A DNA stretch of 40,260 bases, taken from contig CAZBWV010000093.1 in assembly GCA_964495805.1 (NCBI GenBank), positions 1 through 40,260 of the forward strand. The letters run 5' to 3'. The notes under the pieces were generated by a model. It was not told the origin of the DNA. It saw only the letters and a program-made list of their open reading frames with translations, and searched no databases. How positions within the stretch are numbered: the stretch's first letter is position 1; each line of letters begins with the position of its first letter. A program made the translations under genes and the position numbers. Shown here one piece after another: positions 18,572-26,237 of this stretch. This DNA comes from JALXCH01 sp964495805. Its GTDB lineage: Bacteria; Calditrichota; Calditrichia; RBG-13-44-9.

Positions 18572-20925
18572 GATTGGGTCTCCTTCCGTAATACGGTTTG
18601 GGAGTGTTGCACCCGCTGACGGATTTCTTCGATGGCCAGAAGTATCCGCTCGCGGGTCATGGGAAGCCGGAAGGATGGCTCGTACTGATGCCCTCCCACC
18701 GCCGAAATGGCATCTTTTATCGCCAGCCATACCGATAATCCCAGTACAAAAGGTGGTTCGCCCACGGCTTTACTACGCCGAATGGTATTGGGATTGGGAT
18801 AACCGGTGAGCAGGTTCACGTTCAGTTCTCTGGGAATGTCCCGAACAGTGGGAATTTTATAGGTATCGGGTGAGTGGGTCAGCAGGTGTCCGTTATCGTC
18901 CCACATTATTTCTTCAATTGTACACCAGCCTGCTCCCTGCACAAAACCCCCGATAACCTGTCCGCGATCGATGTTCGGATTGAGTGAATTGCCCACATCG
19001 TGGAGAATATCGGTTCGGAGAATCTGAAATTCACCCGTCAGTACATCCACTTCCACCTCCGTGGCAGCCATTCCGAAGGCATAATAGTGGAAGGGCCGAC
19101 CCTGACCTTTATCCCGATCGAACCCAATGTTTGGTGTTCGATAAAAGCCGGTGGCGCTCAGGCTGGTTTGCCGCAAATAACAAATGGATACGGCTTCATC
19201 GAAACTCAATCGTCGATCGGGGTGTTCGGTGTCGTAAATGGCATCGTTCTCAAATATGATGTGATCCGAGAGAGTTTCGTGTTCGCCGGGATGCTGTTCA
19301 TTGAAATATTCTGCCAGGGTTTGAGCCATTCGTTGTTTGATTTTTTCGATGGCATTTTTCACCGCCTGGCCATTCAGATCGGAACCTGTGGAGGCAGCGG
19401 TGGCAGAGGTGTTGGGGACTTTGGAAGTGTCTGTGGGATTCACCCGGAATCGGGCGATGTCCACCCCAAACTCCGCGGCAGCGATGTGCAGAATTTTGGT
19501 ATTTAAACCCTGCCCCATCTCAATGCCACCGTGATTGACCAGAATGGTACCATCCCGATATACATTCACCAGCGCACCCGCCTGATTTAAAAAGGCGGTG
19601 GTAAACGAAATTCCGAATTTTACCGGTGTTAACGCCAACCCGCGTTTCCGAAATTCATGAGTGGTGTTAAACTGTTCAATCTCCTTCCGGCGGCGAAAAT
19701 AATCGGCGGATTCGGTCAATTGCTCGTACAAAATATGAAGCCGATTATTTTCCACCGTTTCGCCGTAGGGGGTGACGTTCCGACGGGTCGTTCCGTAAAA
19801 GTTCAGTTTACGGATTTCCGCTGGATACTTCCCCAGGTAACGCGCCACCCGATCGATGATATTTTCGATGTTGGCGATGGCTTGCGGTGCTCCGAATCCT
19901 CGAAAAGCAGTGTTCGGGGGATGATGAGTTTTCCACACCCGACCGCGAATGCGAATGCTCGGGATGTAGTAAGCGTTATCGGCGTGTAACATGGCACGTT
20001 CCAGAATGGCATAGGAGAGGTCATTGGCTGCTCCGCCGTCGGCGTTCAGTTCAATATCCGCCGCCAGAATATACCCCTGATCATCGAAGCCTACCCGGTA
20101 GCGAATGAGATACGGATGTCGTTTGCCGGTCATAATTTGATCTTCGTCCCGATGAAGACGAATTTTTACCGGGCGTTTGGTAGCTTGAGCCAGCAAAGCC
20201 GTCCACACGGCATAGTGATTGGCCTGGGTTTCCTTGCCCCCAAAAGCACCCCCCAGACGGCGTACCTGCACTTCCACATCTTTCTCCCGAATGCCCAATA
20301 CCTCTGATATGAGCAACTGAGCTTCGGAGGGATGCTGGGTGGAGCTGTACACCAGCATTTCGTCTCCCTCGCCGGGTAAACACAGGCAGGCGTGGGTCTC
20401 CAGGTACCAGTGCTCCTGCGCACCGGTGTGCAATTCCCCGGTAATGGTATGGGGTGCCAGCTGAAGGGTCCGATCGACTTCTCCGCGTTCAATTTTCCGC
20501 CAGGGACCCAGCGCACTCTCCCGCTGAATAGCCGTTTCAATGTCCAATATGGGTTCCAACGGTTGGTACTCAATGTGAATTCGTTTTTCCGCTTGCCGGC
20601 AAATCTCTTCACTTTCCGCGGCAATCAGACAAACTGCCTGTCCAATAAAGTTGACTTCTTCTTCTGCCAGAACCGGTTCATCTTTAAATACCGGTCCCAT
20701 CTGGTTCTCACCGGGAATATCCTGATGGGTGAGCACCGCATGCACTCCCGGTAGCTTTTTCGCTTCACTGGTATCGACGGACAGAATCCGCGCGTGAGCA
20801 TGGGGGCTGGTTACGACCCGTCCCACCAGCAACTGGTCGTGAACCGGGATGTCGTCCACATACAGCGACTCGCCGGTCACATGTTTTTCGGCACTATCGT
20901 GATGTAAATACGTTGTTGTGCTCAT
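18568..20925 (-). CDS. xdhB: Xanthine dehydrogenase-type molybdenum-binding subunit
   Basis: This encodes 785 aa. The ATG at 20925 is preceded by GAGG at 6 nt and is preferred to the frame opening at 20937. Moco-binding motifs are complete: GGAFGGKE, TAFRGFGAPQ (the FRGFG arginine), GGIEMGQGLNTK, and SKAVGEPPF with the catalytic Glu near residue 723. The overall order follows the XDH Mo subunit rather than CO dehydrogenase, which would show a Cys-containing active-site loop (AYRCSFR). It hydroxylates a heteroaromatic or aldehyde substrate with water as oxygen source, passing electrons to the FeS/FAD subunit encoded 90 bp upstream. Purines are the usual substrate of this class, but specificity cannot be settled here because no other purine genes are nearby. 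No signal peptide was seen, so it is probably cytoplasmic. Confidence 0.93.
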   Translation of the reverse strand: MSTTTYLHHDSAEKHVTGESLYVDDIPVHDQLLVGRVVTSPHAHARILSVDTSEAKKLPGVHAVLTHQDIPGENQMGPVFKDEPVLAEEEVNFIGQAVCLIAAESEEICRQAEKRIHIEYQPLEPILDIETAIQRESALGPWRKIERGEVDRTLQLAPHTITGELHTGAQEHWYLETHACLCLPGEGDEMLVYSSTQHPSEAQLLISEVLGIREKDVEVQVRRLGGAFGGKETQANHYAVWTALLAQATKRPVKIRLHRDEDQIMTGKRHPYLIRYRVGFDDQGYILAADIELNADGGAANDLSYAILERAMLHADNAYYIPSIRIRGRVWKTHHPPNTAFRGFGAPQAIANIENIIDRVARYLGKYPAEIRKLNFYGTTRRNVTPYGETVENNRLHILYEQLTESADYFRRRKEIEQFNTTHEFRKRGLALTPVKFGISFTTAFLNQAGALVNVYRDGTILVNHGGIEMGQGLNTKILHIAAAEFGVDIARFRVNPTDTSKVPNTSATAASTGSDLNGQAVKNAIEKIKQRMAQTLAEYFNEQHPGEHETLSDHIIFENDAIYDTEHPDRRLSFDEAVSICYLRQTSLSATGFYRTPNIGFDRDKGQGRPFHYYAFGMAATEVEVDVLTGEFQILRTDILHDVGNSLNPNIDRGQVIGGFVQGAGWCTIEEIMWDDNGHLLTHSPDTYKIPTVRDIPRELNVNLLTGYPNPNTIRRSKAVGEPPFVLGLSVWLAIKDAISAVGGHQYEPSFRLPMTRERILLAIEEIRQRVQHSQTVLRKETQS

Positions 20926-21015
20926 GGGAAACCTCAAGGTTTAAGCCAATGGTTGAGCAAGTGGATTTATGAATGATCGCATTTTTCTGACCATTGAACA
21001 AAGATTAAGCAGATG

Positions 21016-22455
21016 CTACTCGCCGGTTGTCTCCAGATAAAATTTGAGCAATAGATTTCGGGCCGCCAGTCGGCGGAATTCCGCACTGCCTCGCACATCG
21101 GAAATGGGCTGAAAATCTTTCTCCAGCCAGTTGCTCGCTTCTTCTACCGTCCGACGGTTCCATGTTTTCCCCAACAGAAACGCTTCAGTCTGTTTTGCCC
21201 GCCGGGTGTATGCCGCCATTCCACCAAAAGCCAGCACAATATCGGTAACTTTTCCCTCACCGTCCCGCACCAGACGGAACCCTCCGCTGAGGGTGGAAAT
21301 GTCCACATCCCGCCGACGGGAAATTTTGTAGGAATGCACCGTAACACCTTCCCCGGCTTCGGGAATCATGATATGGGTGATAATTTCGTTGATGGCCAGT
21401 GCGGTTTTCCGGTAACCGGTGATGAACTTTTCTAACGGAATCTCCCGCCGACCGGAATTGCTCTGTACCACCACCTGTGCCCGATAAGCCATCAGCACCG
21501 GCAACGTGTCGCCGATGGGAGAGGCCATACCGATGTTGCCCCCCAACGTGGCCAGATTGCGAATTTGTCGGCTGCCGAATACGGAGAGAATTTCGTATAG
21601 AGCGGGATGACTGTGCTGTACGGCTTCCATCACTTCGTTCAATGACAATTGTGCACCAATTATCAGGCTTTCTCCCCGTTTCTTTACCGTACGCAACTCC
21701 CCAATACCGCTCAGGTCCAGAATTTTCGGCAGGTGCTCGTGCTTTTTGGTAACGCGCAGTGCCACATCCGTGGCACCACCAATGAGCAGGGCATCGGGAT
21801 GCTGTTCCCGTAACGACAGCGCTTCCTGAAGTGTTTCTGGTCGAAAATAAGTGTGCGTAGCGGTCTGAATGGTTACGCTGTGGGGGGAGATGCGGGAAAG
21901 CAATCGCAAGGTATCTTCTTCCTGCTGAGTGAACTGGTCCAGATTGGCGTTTACTGTTTCATCCGCCCCAGCTTCCACAATTGGTTTATACCCGGTGCAG
22001 CGACACAGATTACCGGCGATGGCATCTTCGACCTGTTGGCGGGTAGGATTGGGGACTGTTTTGTGCAGAGCAAACAGGCTCATCACTATGCCGGGAGTGC
22101 AAAATCCGCACTGGGTGCCGTCATGTTTCACAATCGCTTCCTGCACGGGATGCAGGGTCCCTTCTGGCGATTTCAGATTCTCCACGGTGATGACCTGTTT
22201 ACCGTGCACCATGGGCAGGAACACCAGGCAGGAGTTGACCGCCCGGTAACGCAAACCGCCGTTGCCATCGGGTTCGGCTAAAACCACCGTACACGCCCCA
22301 CAATCTCCTTCTGCGCAACCTTCCTTAACCCCTTTGTGATTGAGTAAGTTACGCAGGTAATTGAGCAGAGTGGTGGTGGGAGATATCCCCGGTTGCCTGG
22401 CAAAATCGATGGTCTGAATCTGTCCGTCCAGTACAAAAGAGATGGTATTTTTCAT
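21016..22455 (-). CDS. xdhA: Xanthine dehydrogenase-type FeS/FAD subunit
   Basis: This encodes 479 aa that combine the iron-sulfur and flavin modules. The first [2Fe-2S] cluster is bound by Cys47, Cys52, Cys55 and Cys76 (GCAEGDCGACTV...NSCLVF). The second is bound by Cys116, Cys119, Cys151 and Cys153 (QCGFCTPGIVMS, NLCRCTGYKP). From about residue 200, LLIGGATDVALRV and LATLGGNIGMASPIGD are the FAD-binding loops of the CO-dehydrogenase/XDH flavin family. It relays electrons from the Mo subunit through FeS to FAD and then to NAD+ or another acceptor. The fusion of FeS and FAD parts is the arrangement of bacterial XdhA. The gene follows xdhC and precedes the Mo-subunit gene in one operon. Confidence 0.93.
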   Translation of the reverse strand: MKNTISFVLDGQIQTIDFARQPGISPTTTLLNYLRNLLNHKGVKEGCAEGDCGACTVVLAEPDGNGGLRYRAVNSCLVFLPMVHGKQVITVENLKSPEGTLHPVQEAIVKHDGTQCGFCTPGIVMSLFALHKTVPNPTRQQVEDAIAGNLCRCTGYKPIVEAGADETVNANLDQFTQQEEDTLRLLSRISPHSVTIQTATHTYFRPETLQEALSLREQHPDALLIGGATDVALRVTKKHEHLPKILDLSGIGELRTVKKRGESLIIGAQLSLNEVMEAVQHSHPALYEILSVFGSRQIRNLATLGGNIGMASPIGDTLPVLMAYRAQVVVQSNSGRREIPLEKFITGYRKTALAINEIITHIMIPEAGEGVTVHSYKISRRRDVDISTLSGGFRLVRDGEGKVTDIVLAFGGMAAYTRRAKQTEAFLLGKTWNRRTVEEASNWLEKDFQPISDVRGSAEFRRLAARNLLLKFYLETTGE

Positions 22456-22560
22456 GGCAACATCCTGAAAATATGATGGTTCGGTTAGAAAGCATTAAAA
22501 GCCGTTAACGACTCTGATTCGGCACCTTCACACTATTGTGAGAAAGGAACGGAAACGTTT

Positions 22561-23406
22561 TCACTGTTTCGGGTTTTCCTTTGCCCGATCTCGCAGATGC
22601 GGTACGGTTCGTCCGAAGCGGATGGCCTGAATCTCTGCGGCAATGCTCAGGGCTATTTCGCTTTCCGTATCGCCCCCAATATCCAGGCCAATAGGGGTGT
22701 AAATATTGTCCAGCCGGGTTTCCTTCCCAAAATCCTTTTGTAAATTTCGGATGAGGCCCCGCGCTTTGGCCCGGGAAGCAATGATGCCAATATAGCGCAG
22801 CGGTAGCTGGCGCTGGTAAAGGGTTTTCAGTACTTCGTAATCGTAATTATGTCCCTGGGTCATAATCACCGCAAAACTGTTGGTTAACGGCTGGAACCGG
22901 CGGGCGTACTCCACATAATCGCTCAATATGCGCTGGGTCGCATGAGGGTTCAACTTTTCGCTGGCAAATTCTTCTCGATTATCGATGAGAACGATGGAAT
23001 AACCCAATCGGTTCAAAAAATAAGCAAGCGCCTGTCCCACATGTCCGCCACCGAACAGGTACACGGTGGAACGCGACTGGGAAACTTCATAGTAGATCCA
23101 GGTTTTCCCGCTACACATCATGGGAACCACTTCTGCCTGCCCGATTGTTTCGGAACCCGTGGCATCTTCCCGCAACAGGTACTCTTTCAGTCCGGATTCG
23201 CCGCTGTGCAGGCGTTCCAGTGCCTGCTGAATCACCCGTTGTTCCAGCTCACCACCACCCACTGTTCCAACGGTCGTTCCGTCCTCCCGCACAATCATTT
23301 TAAAACCGACCCGCCCGGGTACCGAACCCGCCGTCTTTACAATGGTGGTCAGTACAAATGGCTGATTCTCCTGCTTCAACCGAGCAATTTCCTGGTAGAT
23401 GTCCAT
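22561..23406 (-). CDS. xdhC: XdhC-family molybdenum cofactor sulfuration/insertion protein
   Basis: This encodes 281 aa. The N-terminal XdhC/CoxI domain contains VKTAGSVPGRVGFKMIV and GTVGGGELEQRVI. The C-terminal Rossmann domain contains VYLFGGGHVGQALAYFL and MTQGHNYDYEVL. In the family this protein binds molybdenum cofactor, promotes its sulfuration and delivers it to the XDH large subunit; it is not part of the mature enzyme. It is the first gene of the operon, with a plausible promoter at 23458-23486, and lies 105 bp before xdhA. The ribosome binding site is poor (AGCGG directly before the ATG), so expression may be low. Confidence 0.92.
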   Translation of the reverse strand: MDIYQEIARLKQENQPFVLTTIVKTAGSVPGRVGFKMIVREDGTTVGTVGGGELEQRVIQQALERLHSGESGLKEYLLREDATGSETIGQAEVVPMMCSGKTWIYYEVSQSRSTVYLFGGGHVGQALAYFLNRLGYSIVLIDNREEFASEKLNPHATQRILSDYVEYARRFQPLTNSFAVIMTQGHNYDYEVLKTLYQRQLPLRYIGIIASRAKARGLIRNLQKDFGKETRLDNIYTPIGLDIGGDTESEIALSIAAEIQAIRFGRTVPHLRDRAKENPKQ

Positions 23407-23457
23407 CCGCTAAACCGTTGTTATCATATCTTTAGAACCAGGTCGTGTTCTAAAAGC

Positions 23458-23486
23458 AAAGTAATAAAAAACACAAGGTTTGTCAA
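23458..23486 (-). promoter_or_regulatory. Candidate promoter of the xdh operon
   Basis: On the minus strand a perfect TTGACA (23486-23481) is followed after 17 bp by TACTTT (23463-23458). This would start transcription about 40-45 nt before the xdhC ATG. The -10 is weak (3 of 6), and sigma-factor preference in this lineage is unknown. Confidence 0.4.
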
Positions 23487-23575
23487 TATTTCAAAATGGA
23501 AGTTTGTCAGGAATTACAAATCCCGTTGCTGTATCGAAAATTTTCCGCTAAGTTGGTGGAAAAAAAGAGTGCCCG

Positions 23576-24481
23576 TTGAGAAATCCCTACAAACGGCTGG
23601 ACATTTTTACCTGTGTACACGAGGCGCATCGGGGCTTTTGGAACCGCATCTCGGTGTATCACATTTTGCGGGAGAAGAAATGCTATCCACACGGATGCAT
23701 CTATTTCCGCTGGCGATGTAAACTTTTGAACAAGCGCAGTAAATGCCACCGTGGGTTTACCCATGTGGGGCGTAAATGCTTCGGGTGCAAATATTTCTAC
23801 GAGGAAAAAATTCACAACTACCCGGAACTGCAAATTCGTGAGGAGGCTTACCGGGAATTTGTCAAAGAACTGGAAGCATTTGACGACTGGCTGGAATCCG
23901 TGCGGGGGAAAGATCTGGAATTTAGCGGGGTGGTGGATGGAGTAAAACCCCATTTTGTACAAAAGGTGTTTCCCCGCAAAAGCACCCTTTCGTTCCGGGG
24001 ATATTTGCTGGTGTTTAAAGAGATGTTCATCGGGCGAGAGCATATTCAGGATTACGTGTATGCCCGGATTTCTTCGGATTATTACCAGCGGTTAAAATTG
24101 GGGGCTGGTGATCGTATTGAAGGATTTGCTCGGGTGAAATTAGACCAGGGGCGACTGGTATTGCATCATTTGAAAGGAATCCAGGTGTACGAGCGGGGTG
24201 AACCCCCGATATGGAATCACGAAGCGGTTCTCATTGCACGCGAAACGGCTACACAGTTTCCCGATCAGCCGGAAGGGTGTGTGCAGTGCCCTTTCGGCGC
24301 GCTGGTGGATGTGGAATATTTGCGCGATCATCATTCTCACTCCCGTCGGCAACTAATTTGTTTGAAAGGTGTGCAGGATTATCGGGACTGTTACGTAAAG
24401 GTGGAATATTGTGGTCTGGACAAAGAAGCCAGCGATGCTCCGGATGAAGGTCAGTGTGCTACCTCCGGTAAAGTGTATTAG
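23576..24481 (+). CDS. Cys-rich protein of unknown function with OB-fold-like core
   Basis: I do not recognise this 301-aa protein. The start is probably a TTG at 23576: an in-frame stop lies at 23549-23551 and no better start follows for a long distance. The first 75 residues hold seven cysteines (13, 36, 41, 48, 57, 68, 71), including CFGC, and many basic residues, as in a zinc-ribbon module. Residues about 105-215 (LEFSGVVDGVKPHF through LKLGAGDRIEGFARVKLDQGRL) look like a small beta-barrel/OB-type domain. The C-terminus has more cysteines (CVQCPFGALVDVE, LICLKGVQDYRDC, VEYC) that could bind a second zinc. A nucleic-acid-related role would fit but is inference. It is divergent from xdhC and convergent, with a 32-bp gap, to the GWxTD gene. 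Confidence 0.7.
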   Translation: MRNPYKRLDIFTCVHEAHRGFWNRISVYHILREKKCYPHGCIYFRWRCKLLNKRSKCHRGFTHVGRKCFGCKYFYEEKIHNYPELQIREEAYREFVKELEAFDDWLESVRGKDLEFSGVVDGVKPHFVQKVFPRKSTLSFRGYLLVFKEMFIGREHIQDYVYARISSDYYQRLKLGAGDRIEGFARVKLDQGRLVLHHLKGIQVYERGEPPIWNHEAVLIARETATQFPDQPEGCVQCPFGALVDVEYLRDHHSHSRRQLICLKGVQDYRDCYVKVEYCGLDKEASDAPDEGQCATSGKVY

Positions 24482-24513
24482 AAATATTTGCTCACCATCA
24501 AACAACCGTATTT

Positions 24514-25923
24514 TTAATGCTGCTCAAAAAAATCAGGCGTTCCGGAACGGAAAATCAACTGCTGCCAGTTGGGCTGGTACAATTCTTTACTGTGTGTGGA
24601 ATGAATTAGCTGAAAATCGCCAAATCCGGTTAAATCTCCGAATACAAAAATCACCCCACCTTCCAGTTCGTTGTAGTACCAGATTTCATAAGGTTTAGCA
24701 TCAATATCCATGTAGTGGCGTTCTATCTCGCTGGGACGTCCGTATGTCAGCAACACACGACCGCGGTCCGTAAGACAACCGCGCGTTTTCGGACGCCCGA
24801 AATATTGATCCGCATACCGCACCCGTTCCAGATACTCCTGTCGGAATTCATTCACCGGAGTGGTGGTGTCCGTATCCCGTTTTTTCCAGAATTCTTCTAA
24901 AAAATCCCGTTTACCCTGAAGATTCAAAGTCTTGTAGATTTGTTTTTCTTTGTCCGTGGCAATGAACTTTGCGCTTTCAAATTCCGAATCCAGCTCCTGT
25001 TCGCTCATGTGCTGAAAGACCCTATTCAGGTTCGCAGATGGGGTGGTTTGAAACACCACCTTGTGCGATGTGTCTGCAGGAAGCGTTTCCCCGGGCTTCA
25101 GAAAAGTGAATCGGCGAGAAACTTCCTGACTCTCGTTTCGCTCACGGTCCTGAACCTGCACATGGAATAGATATACACCCGTGTGCAACGTCACAATATT
25201 GTAGCCACCCACAATCACCACATCCCGACCGGGTTTGGTGTGCGTTTTAGCAGGATAATTACGCACCGTATCCCCTTTGTTATCTGTAATCCAGCAATGA
25301 GTCACATAAACGCCAGGATTCAGTGAATCGTACTGCATGTTGTAGCCTTCCAGGTAATAGTAAAGAACGGGTAAATTCACACTATAGGTCAGGGTAGGAT
25401 TGGGGATCACCATAAATGAATTTTTAGTGAATTCGTTTTTCTCCTGGCTGCGGGAGATTCGAATGCCCAGCTGTACGTCACTAAGCAGAAGGCTATCGCC
25501 CGCGTACTCCGGTGCATGGATATCCATCTGAAATTCACCCCAACGGTCAGAGTTCACGTCCCGAAGTACCGCTCGCAAAATATAGTTACCCGGTTTCACG
25601 CTAAAAGTAAACTGGTTCATGAATTGCCGAAAGCGCTGGATTTCGGAGGTGTCCGATATTTCACTGTATCGTTTAATGGCATCTCGTGCTACCACTGAGT
25701 CACCCTTCAGAATTTCTGCCAGAATCAAATATTCACCACGCAGTTTGCCATCCGCAGGCTGGTAAGTGAGGTAACTCTGGTAAAAGGTGAAATACACTTC
25801 TACAAATGTATGCCCGTCATTTCCGCGAAATGTGGCATAGTCTGCGGTGAGGGGTAAAAAATTTGTCTGAGCCCACAGGGGGGTAACGAAAAATAAAATG
25901 AGAAACAATCGGGTGAATTTCAT
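24514..25923 (-). CDS. GWxTD-domain secreted protein
   Basis: This encodes 469 aa with a signal peptide MKFTRLFLILFFVTPLWAQ. The N-terminal part is beta-rich and Ig-like. The C-terminal third carries the GWxTD domain: LEEFWKKRDTDTTTPVNEF, YADQYFGRP, then GCLTDRGRVLLTYGRPSEIE and YEIWYYNELEGGVIFVF. The name-giving motif reads GCLTD here, so the usual Trp is Cys. The family is widespread in Acidobacteriota and FCB-group bacteria, and its function is unknown. Its leader contains a promoter and an intrinsic terminator (26004-26108), so transcription may be controlled by read-through. Confidence 0.88.
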   Translation of the reverse strand: MKFTRLFLILFFVTPLWAQTNFLPLTADYATFRGNDGHTFVEVYFTFYQSYLTYQPADGKLRGEYLILAEILKGDSVVARDAIKRYSEISDTSEIQRFRQFMNQFTFSVKPGNYILRAVLRDVNSDRWGEFQMDIHAPEYAGDSLLLSDVQLGIRISRSQEKNEFTKNSFMVIPNPTLTYSVNLPVLYYYLEGYNMQYDSLNPGVYVTHCWITDNKGDTVRNYPAKTHTKPGRDVVIVGGYNIVTLHTGVYLFHVQVQDRERNESQEVSRRFTFLKPGETLPADTSHKVVFQTTPSANLNRVFQHMSEQELDSEFESAKFIATDKEKQIYKTLNLQGKRDFLEEFWKKRDTDTTTPVNEFRQEYLERVRYADQYFGRPKTRGCLTDRGRVLLTYGRPSEIERHYMDIDAKPYEIWYYNELEGGVIFVFGDLTGFGDFQLIHSTHSKELYQPNWQQLIFRSGTPDFFEQH

Positions 25924-26003
25924 TCATCTATCCTGATTTTCATTCCGGTAGCAAAACGAAATCAACTTTCAGAAAGTTCCCTGAAGCCAAATCCAGGTCG
26001 GTA

Positions 26004-26037
26004 TAAAAAAATACAGGGGACGCCGAAGCATCCCCTG
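26004..26037 (-). terminator. Intrinsic terminator in the GWxTD leader
   Basis: On the minus strand CAGGGGA (26037-26031) pairs with TCCCCTG (26020-26014) around a UUCG-type loop. It is followed by a T-rich tail (26013-26004). It lies 90 bp upstream of the GWxTD start and about 40 bp downstream of a candidate promoter. Confidence 0.8.
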
Positions 26038-26074
26038 CGGAGTTGGGAGGGAGGTTTTTAACCCTTTCGGGTTG
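26004..26074 (-). ncRNA. Candidate ~71-nt small RNA or leader attenuator
   Basis: A candidate promoter (26080-26108) would start a transcript at about 26074. The transcript opens with a hairpin AACCC-GAAA-GGGTT (26073-26060, GNRA loop). It continues with an unpaired, pyrimidine-rich stretch containing ACCTCCCTCCC, and ends with a UUCG-capped hairpin and U tract (26037-26004). This is the layout of a compact trans-acting sRNA. The CCUCCC run is complementary to GGGAGG-type ribosome binding sites such as that at 381-386. The alternative is a 5' leader attenuator of the GWxTD gene. Its existence as an RNA is inference from structure. Confidence 0.45.
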
Positions 26075-26079
26075 CTAAT

Positions 26080-26108
26080 AAATTAATAGATTGAAATACA
26101 TTTGTCAA
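26080..26108 (-). promoter_or_regulatory. Candidate promoter upstream of the small RNA/leader
   Basis: On the minus strand a perfect TTGACA (26108-26103) and TAATTT (26085-26080) are spaced by 17 bp. The predicted start is at about 26073-26075, exactly at the base of the first hairpin. That coincidence strengthens the call. Confidence 0.5.
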
Positions 26109-26174
26109 GAGCTTTTTCATAAAGTTTTGTCTTTTCCGGAATTTCGCGGTCTTCAATGCTCAGAGGTTCAACAA

Positions 26175-26207
26175 GTAAAAAGCGAGACCCATCCGATGAT
26201 CTCGCTT
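26175..26207 (-). terminator. Intrinsic terminator after the LVIVD/He_PIG gene
   Basis: On the minus strand AAGCGAGA (26207-26200) pairs with TCTCGCTT (26187-26180) around a 12-nt loop, followed by TTTT. It starts 31 bp after the stop codon at 26238. Confidence 0.85.
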
Positions 26208-26237
26208 TCTCTTTTATATGCATCTGATTGGTTGATT

